Shown here: positions 6,477 to 12,943 of the stretch, one piece after another
Position numbering within the stretch: the stretch's first letter is position 1
Layout: each line of letters opens with the position of its first letter
Assembly: GCA_050115015.1 (NCBI GenBank)
Contig: JASFRI010000014.1
Location: forward strand, 1 to 24,520
DNA length: 24,520 nt
Reading direction: 5' to 3'
DNA from: JASFRI01 sp050115015
Lineage (GTDB): Bacteria; Acidobacteriota; Polarisedimenticolia; CBDVAL01
Notes under the pieces: model-generated
Seen by the model: the letters and a program-made list of their open reading frames with translations, nothing else
Databases searched by the model: none
What the model was told of the DNA's origin: nothing
Translations under genes and position numbers: made by a program

Positions 6477-7352
6477 TTACTCCAGCCCCTCGTGTTCCTC
6501 GTCCAGGAGTGCCGCGTAGACCTCCCGGCGGGGGATGCCGCGCTCCCGGGCGACGCGGCGCATGGCTTCCGTCCGGGGGAGACCCAGCACCTCGCGGGCG
6601 TGCCGGAACTGCTCCGCGATGGTGCCCTCGGGGAGGGTGCGCGCCGGACGGTCGCTCCCCTCCACCGCCACGATGTGCTCCCCCTTGCGCGGCGCCTCCG
6701 CCGCCCATGCGGCCAGCTCCCCCAGGTTGCCGCGAACCACCTCCTCGTACAGCTTGGTCAGCTCGCGGCCCACCACCGCCGGTCGGGTCGCACCGAGAAT
6801 CGCCGCGGCGTCCCCCAGTGCCGCCGCGATCCGTAGCGGTGACTCGAGGAAGACGACCGCCTCCGGGGCGCCGGCGACGCGCTCCAGATCCCGGCGGCGC
6901 TCCCCTGCACGGTGGGGAAGGAAGCCGAGGAACAGGTGCCTTGCACCCTTGAGGCCGGCCACCGAGAGGAGCGCGACGAGCGCCGACGGTCCCGGGACCG
7001 GCACGACGGGGTGCCCCGCCGCAGCGCAGCGACGTACCACCGAGGCGCCGGGGTCCGCGACCGCGGGGGTCCCGGCATCGGAGACCAGGGCGACGTCCTG
7101 TCCGGCGTCGAGGCGGGCCACGATCTCCTCGGCCCGGCGACGCTCGTTGAACTTGTGGAGCGACAGCGTCCGGCGCCGGATTCCGTGGCGCTCGAGCAGC
7201 TTGCGGGTGTGGCGGGTGTCCTCGCAGGCCACCACGTCCACCTCCCCCAGCACGTGGAGGGCGCGCAGCGTGACGTCCTGCAGGTTCCCGATGGGGGTCG
7301 CCACGACGAAGAGGGACCCGCCTGGCCGGCCCCGCGGTTCAGGAGGGGACAC
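6477..7352 (-). CDS. rsmI: 16S rRNA (cytidine-1402-2'-O)-methyltransferase RsmI
   Basis: A 291-aa SAM-dependent methyltransferase of the tetrapyrrole-methylase fold, which 2'-O-methylates C1402 in the decoding site of 16S rRNA. Diagnostic blocks in order: LFVVATPIGNLQDVTLRAL, VVACEDTRHTRKLL, LSLHKFNE, VALVSDAGTPAVADPG, VVPVPGPSALVALLSVAGL, HLFLGFLPHRAGERR and the C-terminal helix-turn-helix-like EAMRRVARERGIPRREVYAALL. GTG 7352 is placed 4 bp after the stop of the gamma-glutamyltransferase gene. The frame is open further up, but that stretch lies inside the upstream gene and is not RsmI-like. The ribosome binding site is poor (GCGGGG), so coupling with the upstream gene is likely. Confidence 0.95.
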   Translation of the reverse strand: MSPPEPRGRPGGSLFVVATPIGNLQDVTLRALHVLGEVDVVACEDTRHTRKLLERHGIRRRTLSLHKFNERRRAEEIVARLDAGQDVALVSDAGTPAVADPGASVVRRCAAAGHPVVPVPGPSALVALLSVAGLKGARHLFLGFLPHRAGERRRDLERVAGAPEAVVFLESPLRIAAALGDAAAILGATRPAVVGRELTKLYEEVVRGNLGELAAWAAEAPRKGEHIVAVEGSDRPARTLPEGTIAEQFRHAREVLGLPRTEAMRRVARERGIPRREVYAALLDEEHEGLE

Positions 7353-7356
7353 GAGG

Positions 7357-9051
7357 CTAATACCCCGCCGCCTGTCCGTCCTTCCGGGACTCGGAGGCCG
7401 CGATGTAGACCCCGTGTTCCCGGTCCCGGAGGATGGCCTGGTAACCGCCGTAGGGGCCCACCTCCCAGTCCACGCGATGCCCCCGTCCGCGGAGCTCACG
7501 GATCGACTCGTAGTCGAAGCCGCTCTCGAGGGACACGGTGCCGCCGTCGGTCATGCGCTCCCCGGTGGGCTGGGAGGACCCGGAATGCAGGATCCGGGGC
7601 GCGTCCCCCGCCTCCTGCAGGTTCATGCCGAAGTCCACCAGGTTCATGATGATCTGCGCCTGCCCCTGGGGCTGCGTCGCACCTCCCATGACCCCGAAGC
7701 TCATGTAGGCTTCCCCGTCCACGGTGACGAAGCCCGGGATGATCGTGTGGAAGGGACGCTTCCCCGGCGCGTACGTGTTGAAGCGGCCCTCCTCGAGGTC
7801 GAACAGCTCCCCGCGGTCCTGGAAGATGAAACCCAGCCCGGGCGAGAGGCCCGTGCCCATCCCACGGTAGTTGCTCTGGATCAGCGACACCATCATGCCG
7901 TCGCGGTCCGCCGTGGTGAGGTACACGGTGTCGCCCTCCTCGAGCGCCGGGTTTCCGGGGGGGTAGCTCAGGGCCGCGCGGTCCGGGCGGATGAGCGCCC
8001 GCCGTCGCGCCGCGTACTCCTTCGACACGAGCTCCGCCACCGGGATGTCCTGGAACGCGGGATCCGCGTAGAAGCGGGCCCGGTCCTCGAAGGCCAGCTT
8101 CTTCGCCTCGACGAAGTAATGGATGTGGTCGGCGCTCCCGAAGCCCATCGACCGCAGGTCGTAGCCCTCCAGGATGTTCAGGATCTGCAGCACCGCGATC
8201 CCCTGCCCGTTCGGCGGGAGCTCCCAGACGTCGTACCCACGGTATCGCGTCGAGACCGGTTCCACCCAGTCCGAGTGGTGCGACGCCAGGTCCTGGTACG
8301 AGAGGAAGCCGCCCACGTCCTCCATGAAGGCGTCCATGGCCCGGGCCAGGTCTCCCCGGTAGAAGACGTCCCGACCCTCCCGGGCGAGCCTCTCGTAGGT
8401 GTCCGCTAGGCGCGGGTTGCGGAAGATCTCCCCCTTGCGGGGCGCCCGGCCGCCGGGCATGAAGGTCTCGCGAAAGCCCGCGTACTCCTCGAGGATCGGG
8501 ACGCTCCGCTGCCAGTAGTGCGCGATCAGCTCCGAGACGGGGAAACCCTCCCGAGCGTAGCGGATCGCCGGTGCCAGCACCTCGGACATCGGCAGGCGGC
8601 CGAACCGGCGGTGCAGCTCGAACCAGCCGTCCACCGCCCCCGGCACCGTGACCGGGAGGGGGCCGTGAGATGGCACCCTCTCCAGACCCAGGTCGCGGAA
8701 GTGCTGCAACGTGAGGGAGTTCGGGGAGCGGCCGCTTGCGTTCAGGCCGTGCAGCCGGTGGCTCGCGGGGTCCCAGACGATGGCGAACAGGTCCCCACCG
8801 ATGCCGCTCCCGGTGGGCTCCATGAGGCCGAGCGCGGCGTTCGCGGCGATGGCGGCATCGACCGCGGTACCCCCTTTCCGGAGGATCTCCACCGCGACCT
8901 GGGTGGCCAGGGGCTGGCTCGTCGCGGCCATCCCGTTGGCGGCGATCACCTCGGACCGCGTCGCGAAGTTCCGGCCGGTGATCCGGTCCCCGCCGGCGAC
9001 CACGGTCACGGCAGCCGCCAGCGCTCCGGCGGCGAGCATCATGTTCCTCAT
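7357..9051 (-). CDS. Secreted gamma-glutamyltransferase-family N-terminal nucleophile hydrolase
   Basis: A 564-aa GGT-family precursor. The family cleaves itself before a threonine that then attacks gamma-glutamyl or acyl amides, classically glutathione. The protein begins with a signal peptide (MRNMMLAAGALAAAVTVVAG). The large subunit carries GMAATSQPLATQVAVEILRK, GGTAVDAAIAA, EPTGSGIGGDLFAI and NASGRSP, with the glutamate-binding arginine. The predicted nucleophile is T375 in EEGDTVYLTTADRDG, followed by SLIQSNYRGMGTG and GVMGGATQPQGQAQ. The GDTVYLTTADRDG form is closer to the YwrD-like branch than to classical E. coli GGT, so substrates other than glutathione are possible. ATG 9051 is preferred over 9069 because AAGGAG lies 7 nt before it. 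It starts 67 bp after the 55-aa gene. Confidence 0.92.
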   Translation of the reverse strand: MRNMMLAAGALAAAVTVVAGGDRITGRNFATRSEVIAANGMAATSQPLATQVAVEILRKGGTAVDAAIAANAALGLMEPTGSGIGGDLFAIVWDPASHRLHGLNASGRSPNSLTLQHFRDLGLERVPSHGPLPVTVPGAVDGWFELHRRFGRLPMSEVLAPAIRYAREGFPVSELIAHYWQRSVPILEEYAGFRETFMPGGRAPRKGEIFRNPRLADTYERLAREGRDVFYRGDLARAMDAFMEDVGGFLSYQDLASHHSDWVEPVSTRYRGYDVWELPPNGQGIAVLQILNILEGYDLRSMGFGSADHIHYFVEAKKLAFEDRARFYADPAFQDIPVAELVSKEYAARRRALIRPDRAALSYPPGNPALEEGDTVYLTTADRDGMMVSLIQSNYRGMGTGLSPGLGFIFQDRGELFDLEEGRFNTYAPGKRPFHTIIPGFVTVDGEAYMSFGVMGGATQPQGQAQIIMNLVDFGMNLQEAGDAPRILHSGSSQPTGERMTDGGTVSLESGFDYESIRELRGRGHRVDWEVGPYGGYQAILRDREHGVYIAASESRKDGQAAGY

Positions 9052-9107
9052 CCCCGGGCTCCTTTTCATTCGAGAGGGCGACAGTGTACCACCTCGGTTC
9101 CCGGGGA

Positions 9108-9122
9108 GGGGCCGTCGTTCAG
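9108..9122. repeat. 15-bp direct repeat, left copy
   Basis: GGGGCCGTCGTTCAG occurs here and again at 9311-9325. On the minus strand each copy includes the TGA stop codon of a gene (the 55-aa protein here, the 204-aa protein at the other copy) and the bases just after it. The pair brackets the 55-aa gene with a 203-bp period. Confidence 0.8.
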
Positions 9123-9286
9123 TAGCGGAGAGCGTAGTACAGGACGTAGAACCAGGACAGCACCCCGTGGAGCATCGCCCACAGGATCGAACGGTTGGCG
9201 GTCCAGGAGATGGCGATGGCCAGGGCGGAGCCGAAGCTCACGCCGGAGCGAACCACCTCGTTGCGGATCACGACGTTGCGCTCCAT
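9119..9286 (-). CDS. 55-aa small membrane protein
   Basis: A short protein beginning MERNVVIRNEVVRSGV, then a hydrophobic stretch (FGSALAIAISWTANRSILWA), then MLHGVLSWFYVLYYALRY. It probably forms one long or two short membrane helices with an aromatic C-terminus. The ATG at 9286 has a clear GGAGG a few bases before it, so I treat it as a true gene in spite of its size. It resembles small conserved proteins often labelled hypothetical, in which the ILWAxxHGxxxWFYVxYY pattern recurs; that recollection is unverified. It lies between the 204-aa anchored protein and the secreted gamma-glutamyltransferase, all in the same direction. Confidence 0.75.
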   Translation of the reverse strand: MERNVVIRNEVVRSGVSFGSALAIAISWTANRSILWAMLHGVLSWFYVLYYALRY

Positions 9287-9301
9287 GGTTCCTCCGTGGA
9301 C

Positions 9302-9316
9302 GGCCCCGGCGGGGCC
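9302..9316 (-). terminator. Perfect GC hairpin after the 204-aa gene
   Basis: GGCCCC-GGC-GGGGCC is a 6-bp perfect stem with a 3-nt loop, a few bases after the TGA at 9322. It lacks a U-tract. It could attenuate transcription or protect the upstream transcript, and it overlaps the right copy of the 15-bp direct repeat. Confidence 0.35.
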
Positions 9317-9325
9317 GTCGTTCAG
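9311..9325. repeat. 15-bp direct repeat, right copy
   Basis: Identical to 9108-9122. It contains the stop codon (TGA, 9322-9324 on the minus strand) of the 204-aa protein gene. Confidence 0.8.
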
Positions 9326-9936
9326 GGTTCCGGGCAAAGGTGGAACGCCGACAGCAGGGCCAGGGCAGCCCCGGGGTCCGAGGCGCTCTCCACCCCTTCA
9401 CCCCGCACGGTGGCCCAGACGGCGCGGCGAGGCCGGGGATCTCCCCGGCAATCCACCGTCATCACGGCGATGGCCGCCGGCAGGACCGGCTCGCCGGCCA
9501 CCTGGAGGGAGCCGCGGTACCCTTTCCACTCGAGCCGGTCCTCCCCGAGGCGCCGGTCCACCGGCTCCAGGGCTTCCTGCAGGACGAACCGGACGCGGTA
9601 TCCCTGTACATCCAGCGTCAGCGCCGACCCGTCCTCCCCCCAGATGCGGTTGCTGAGCGTCCGGACGTGGGCCAGGACGGCCTGCCTCCTGCCGTCGGCT
9701 CCGCGGCGCCCGAGCACCACGACATCGGTCACCAGCGGGATCGACAGCAGGAACTCGAGGTCGTAGCCGTCCGGCAGGCCGGGGCCTCCCAGGGCCTTCC
9801 GGGCCACCCGTTCCCGGAGATCGGGGTCCGCGCGCTGGAGCTCGACCCAGGAGCGGGCGGAGAGGAGCAGGCCGGCGGCGATGCCGAGCACCACCACCGT
9901 CGCGATCCCACAGCCAGCGAGGAACCTACTCCTCAC
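9322..9936 (-). CDS. Membrane-anchored protein of unknown function
   Basis: A 204-aa protein that I do not recognise. An N-terminal hydrophobic segment (FLAGCGIATVVVLGIAAGLLL) should act as a signal anchor, leaving about 175 residues outside the membrane. The soluble part has strand-rich stretches such as LEFLLSIPLVTDVVVLG, LTLDVQGYRVRFVLQEALEP and PAAIAVMTVDCRG. Two cysteines remain outside the anchor (in VDCRGD and FHLCPEP) and could form a disulfide. GTG 9936 is chosen because GGAAGG lies 6 nt before it; the frame is open to 10023, but the added Pro/Arg/Ala-rich stretch is not protein-like. It probably belongs to the leftward run with the transglycosylase and the small proteins. Confidence 0.7.
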   Translation of the reverse strand: MRSRFLAGCGIATVVVLGIAAGLLLSARSWVELQRADPDLRERVARKALGGPGLPDGYDLEFLLSIPLVTDVVVLGRRGADGRRQAVLAHVRTLSNRIWGEDGSALTLDVQGYRVRFVLQEALEPVDRRLGEDRLEWKGYRGSLQVAGEPVLPAAIAVMTVDCRGDPRPRRAVWATVRGEGVESASDPGAALALLSAFHLCPEP

Positions 9937-9959
9937 CGCGGGCCTTCCACCCGACCGGG

Positions 9960-10000
9960 GCGCCGCGCATGAAGGACGGGCCGTCGAGGCCGCGCGGCGC
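9960..10000. other. Long-stem inverted repeat in the 165-bp gap
   Basis: GCGCCGCGC (9960-9968) pairs perfectly with GCGCGGCGC (9992-10000). It lies upstream of the 204-aa gene and could form a leader hairpin. No known element was recognised. Confidence 0.35.
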
Positions 10001-10101
10001 TTCCGGGGACTCGGGCTCGCCACGCCACTCCCGACGCCCGGACCGCCCCCGGGGTCAGCGGCGCGACCACCCGGAGGCCCCGGGACGGAGACGGGCGGCG
10101 G

Positions 10102-10338
10102 TCAGCTCCGCGTCCACTCGATCTCCATGTCCTCCCGGCCCGCCATGGCGGCCTCCAGCAGCTCCAGCAGGGCCGGGTCCGCGCCGTTGTTCCGGAAGCT
10201 CTCGAGCGTGGTCCGGTTGATGTAGTAGTCCCGGTCGTCCTCCGACTCCTCCTCGAGCTGGTCCACCAGGAACTGCCACTGGGCCTGGGTGATCTCCCCC
10301 AGCTCCTTGTCCCTCTCCTTGTCCCGCAGCGTGATCAT
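10102..10338 (-). CDS. 78-aa conserved-looking acidic protein
   Basis: The protein starts MITLRDKERDKELGEITQAQ and continues with the acidic FLVDQLEEESEDDRDYYI, then NRTTLESFRNNGADPALLEL and a C-terminal EDMEIEWTRS. It has no membrane segment or cysteine and looks like a small helical cytosolic protein. The ATG at 10338 has AGGAGG directly upstream, and it starts 24 bp after the transglycosylase stop, so both are likely read from one transcript. Similar short proteins in public genomes are, to my recollection, often labelled 'galactosyldiacylglycerol synthase' without support. I would treat the function as unknown. Confidence 0.78.
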   Translation of the reverse strand: MITLRDKERDKELGEITQAQWQFLVDQLEEESEDDRDYYINRTTLESFRNNGADPALLELLEAAMAGREDMEIEWTRS

Positions 10339-10362
10339 CGGTCCTCCTGCCGCCTCATGGCC

Positions 10363-11403
10363 TCAGAGGCGCTCGAAGAGCTGGTACTTGATCGCGGAGT
10401 ACACCGCCAGGAACCGCTGCACGTACCGGATGGTCTCCCCGTAGTCGGGAATCTCGCCGAAGCGGTACAGGATCGATTCCCGGCTGCGCACCCGTACCGC
10501 ATCCGGCCCCGCATTGTACGCCGCCAGGGCGGTGGTCACCATGCCCTGGTAGTCGGCCAGCTGCTGGGCGACGTAGCGCACGGCCCGCTCCACGGCCGCG
10601 TAGCTCACGCGCCCGTCGATCGCCGCGAGGTCCGCCCGACCCTGCCAGAAGAAGTGGTGGCGCCCCAGATCCGACTCCAGGCGGGCGATGTAGTCGCGCA
10701 GCAGCGTCTCCGACGGATCCTCCTCGTCGACGATCTCCAGGTAACCCTCCAGGATGGACAGATCCCGGCGCTCCCGGGCGCGACGGAGGGTCGCCTCCGC
10801 GTCGAATCCTCGCAGCGAGTGGCGGGACGCGAAGGCCCGGGTCCGCCGGCGCCGTCCCGACCGGAACGCCTGGCGCGCCTCGCGGTACCGCACCCAGAGA
10901 TCCAGGTGCGCCACCGGCGTCAGCTCGAAGCGGATCGCGGTGTCCGGCATGAACTGGGCCATGCCGGTGGCTCCCGCCGGGGACACGACCTTCGGGTGGA
11001 AGCGGGACTCGTTGTAGAGCAACGAGCAGATGGCGACCGGGTCCACGGGGCGGACCGCGAGGTTCTCCCGGACGCCGCGGAACGTGTGCTCCACGACCAG
11101 CTCCAGGTGCCTCGCGAGGTACGGCATCTCCGCGGGCGCCAGATCCCAGAACGAGATCTTCCGACCGGACGGGTGCTCGGCCCGGAGGAACGCGAGGAGC
11201 GCCGCGGCCAGACGACCGGCAGCGGCGTCGCTGAGGTCCGGCCGGTAGGCGCTGTCCAGGCGGAACTCCAGCGGGTGCGCGGCGTGGACGGTGCTGCCGG
11301 GATAGTCCCGCGACGCCGTCTCCGCCCGCGGTCCCGCGCCGGCCCCCAGCAGCAGCACGGCCCCCCCCTCGAGGCCCAGGCGAAGCAGGTCCCTTCGTCT
11401 CAT
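10363..11403 (-). CDS. Lytic transglycosylase (SLT domain), exported
   Basis: A 346-aa peptidoglycan-cleaving enzyme. Lytic transglycosylases cut the MurNAc-GlcNAc bond and leave 1,6-anhydro-MurNAc ends. The probable catalytic glutamate is E132 in ICSLLYNESRFHP, followed by SPAGATGMAQFMPDTA and, after an insertion of over 100 residues, TTALAAYNAGPDAV. The C-terminal GEIPDYGETIRYVQRFLAVY is the usual family ending. The long, Arg-rich insertion between the SLT motifs (about 160-280) is larger than in a minimal SLT domain. The N-terminus MRRRDLLRLGLEGGAVLLLG looks like a Tat-type or strongly basic Sec signal. ATG 11403 has GAGGAG 9 nt upstream. It appears to be the first gene of a leftward run that ends with the ATP-grasp gene. 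Confidence 0.9.
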   Translation of the reverse strand: MRRRDLLRLGLEGGAVLLLGAGAGPRAETASRDYPGSTVHAAHPLEFRLDSAYRPDLSDAAAGRLAAALLAFLRAEHPSGRKISFWDLAPAEMPYLARHLELVVEHTFRGVRENLAVRPVDPVAICSLLYNESRFHPKVVSPAGATGMAQFMPDTAIRFELTPVAHLDLWVRYREARQAFRSGRRRRTRAFASRHSLRGFDAEATLRRARERRDLSILEGYLEIVDEEDPSETLLRDYIARLESDLGRHHFFWQGRADLAAIDGRVSYAAVERAVRYVAQQLADYQGMVTTALAAYNAGPDAVRVRSRESILYRFGEIPDYGETIRYVQRFLAVYSAIKYQLFERL

Positions 11404-11700
11404 GCGTTCTCGCTCCTCTCCCGGGTGCGAGATCTTAGACCTATCGAGGGGGATGGTGCGGAACCGCCACGGAGGCTCCCCTCCATGGCTGCGCCCGGAT
11501 GGAGGGAGCGGACCCGGATTCACGAGCCGCCGGGTCACGCGTCACGGCGAAACCGGCGGTGACAAGGACCGCGGCACCTCACGTGCGGATCTTGGCGTCG
11601 TGGCACCCGGTGGCGCCGACAGCGTCTCGCCCGGGCAGGCCGGGGATCGGCGGGAGCGGAGGTCCGTTTCCCCGGCCGGTCGGGCGGTGGCGCCGTGGGA
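11404..11700. other. Gap between the lipoprotein and transglycosylase genes
   Basis: This 297-bp stretch has no convincing gene. It holds a strong hairpin (see 11475-11509) and, reading leftward, a possible -10 (TAAGAT, complement of 11429-11434) without a clear -35. Confidence 0.5.
11475..11509 (-). terminator. Strong hairpin downstream of the lipoprotein gene
   Basis: GCTCCCCTCCAT (11475-11486) pairs with ATGGAGGGAGC (11499-11509) through 11 pairs and one bulged base, with a 12-nt loop. It lies about 190 bp after the lipoprotein stop and before the transglycosylase start. No U-tract follows, so it may terminate, attenuate or stabilise transcripts. Confidence 0.35.
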
Positions 11701-12168
11701 TCACATCGCCTTGACCTGGATGGTGTTCGAGCGAAGCTGGTTACCGGTGAGATCCTCGAGGATGAACTGGAACCGATACGTGCCGGGCCGGTTGATCCGC
11801 AGGCTCCGCACCATGGGGTTCTTGAGGCCGGCCGCATCGATCTCGTCGATCCCGGCGGTATGGAACGGCGTGCTCCGGTCGCCGCTGACGATCCGGTAGT
11901 GGCTGGTCTCCACGTGCAGCCGCACGCGGCGATCCTCGGTCAGTGGCACATCGTTCTCGTTCCGGTCCAGGCACCGTCCGGTGATCTCCAGTTCCAGGGG
12001 CACGAGGCCGACATGCTGGCTGGTCTCGATGCGCAGATCCAGACCCTCCAGCGGGTTGGACGCCTCCGGCTCGGCCGGCGCGGTCTTTCCGCTCGTGGCG
12101 CATCCAGGCAGAACCACCAGGCTCAGGGATAGCGCTGCAGCGAGCACCAAGCGCATCGCGAGCTTCAT
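11701..12168 (-). CDS. Predicted lipoprotein of unknown function
   Basis: A 155-aa protein with a type II signal peptide: MKLAMRLVLAAALSLSL, then the lipobox VLPGC, with the lipidated cysteine near residue 23, and a short Ala/Pro linker. The mature part (from about residue 40) begins LDLRIETSQHVGLVPLELEI and ends PGTYRFQFILEDLTGNQLRS. This strand pattern suggests one immunoglobulin-like beta sandwich, similar to PKD or invasin-type modules, but the family is not certain. The ribosome binding site AAAGGAGGT is nearly perfect, which fits strong expression. A promoter candidate lies about 235 bp upstream (12403-12431). It is alone in its transcription unit, facing away from the DUF2784 gene. Confidence 0.82.
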   Translation of the reverse strand: MKLAMRLVLAAALSLSLVVLPGCATSGKTAPAEPEASNPLEGLDLRIETSQHVGLVPLELEITGRCLDRNENDVPLTEDRRVRLHVETSHYRIVSGDRSTPFHTAGIDEIDAAGLKNPMVRSLRINRPGTYRFQFILEDLTGNQLRSNTIQVKAM

Positions 12169-12507
12169 GGGACCTCCTTTCCGGTTGTCCGGTTTCCGTG
12201 CATGCTGATGGAAGGGCGGGGCCCGCCGTCGTTCCGGGCGGTGGGCGACGGGGCGGGCGGAGGAGGATCGCGGGGTCCTCCCCGCGTCGTCCCGGCCATC
12301 GGGGGCCGGGGCGCAACGAACTGCAGACGGCGGCCGCCACGGCGAAGGCGGCCGCGACCGGGGAAATCCAAGGGCCGCAAGACTTCACCCCCTTCAAGGA
12401 TCATGATAGACCGATCCGGGGTGTCCGACAAGCTCCGGTCCGGCCATCGCCGGCCGGAGGGGTCGGCCCGGGAGGCGGGCCGGAGGCGGCCCCCGGGAGG
12501 TGCCGGG
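12169..12507. other. Divergent gap with hairpin-rich leader
   Basis: This 339-bp region separates the lipoprotein (-) from the DUF2784 gene (+). Two clear hairpins lie in what would be the lipoprotein leader: GCCCGCC-GTCG (12221-12231) with CGAC...GGCGGGC (12246-12258), and the perfect CGCGGGG-TCCT-CCCCGCG (12269-12286). No gene is seen. Confidence 0.5.
12403..12431 (-). promoter_or_regulatory. Sigma70-type promoter candidate for the lipoprotein gene
   Basis: Reading leftward, TTGTCG (complement of 12426-12431) and TATCAT (complement of 12403-12408) are separated by 17 bp. The -10 matches consensus at 5 of 6 bases and the -35 at 4 of 6. This predicts a leader of roughly 225 nt before the ATG at 12168. 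Confidence 0.5.
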
Positions 12508-12894
12508 ATGGTCTTCCGCATGGCCGCGGCGGGCGTGGTGCTGCTGCACCTCGCCTTCGTCCTCTTCGTGGCGCTCGGCGGCCTGCTGGCCCTGCGCTGG
12601 CGGCGGGCCGCCTGGGTCCACCTTCCCGCTCTGCTGTGGGGGACCTGGGTGGAGCTGGTGGGATGGATCTGCCCGCTCACCCCGCTGGAAAGCTGGCTCC
12701 GGCGGCGCGGCGGGACCGCCGGCTACGAGGAGGGCTTCCTCGAGCACTACCTGCTCCCGATCCTGTATCCCGCGCATCTCGGGCGGGGCCTGCAGGTGGC
12801 GCTCGGTCTCGGGGTCCTCCTTCTCAATGCCGCGATCTACACCTGGGCGCTGCGTCGCAGGCGCCGGGCCCGGCGCTTTGACACCCGTGGGTAA
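12508..12894 (+). CDS. DUF2784 family membrane protein
   Basis: A 128-aa integral membrane protein. It matches the DUF2784 pattern: a first helix (AAAGVVLLHLAFVLFVALGG), then AWVHLPALLWGTWVELVGWI, the signature CPLTPLESWLR, then GYEEGFLEHYLLPILYPAHL and a last helix (GLQVALGLGVLLLNAAIYTW). I count about four membrane segments and a basic C-terminus. ATG 12508 has GGGAGG about 7 nt before it and fits the family start; the open frame continues further up but without family resemblance. Function is unknown for the family. The kinase gene begins 49 bp later on the same strand, so co-transcription is likely. Confidence 0.88.
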   Translation: MVFRMAAAGVVLLHLAFVLFVALGGLLALRWRRAAWVHLPALLWGTWVELVGWICPLTPLESWLRRRGGTAGYEEGFLEHYLLPILYPAHLGRGLQVALGLGVLLLNAAIYTWALRRRRRARRFDTRG

Positions 12895-12943
12895 CCCCCC
12901 CATAATCCGTCCGGACCCTGCACCGGTCACCGGAGAGCCCGCC

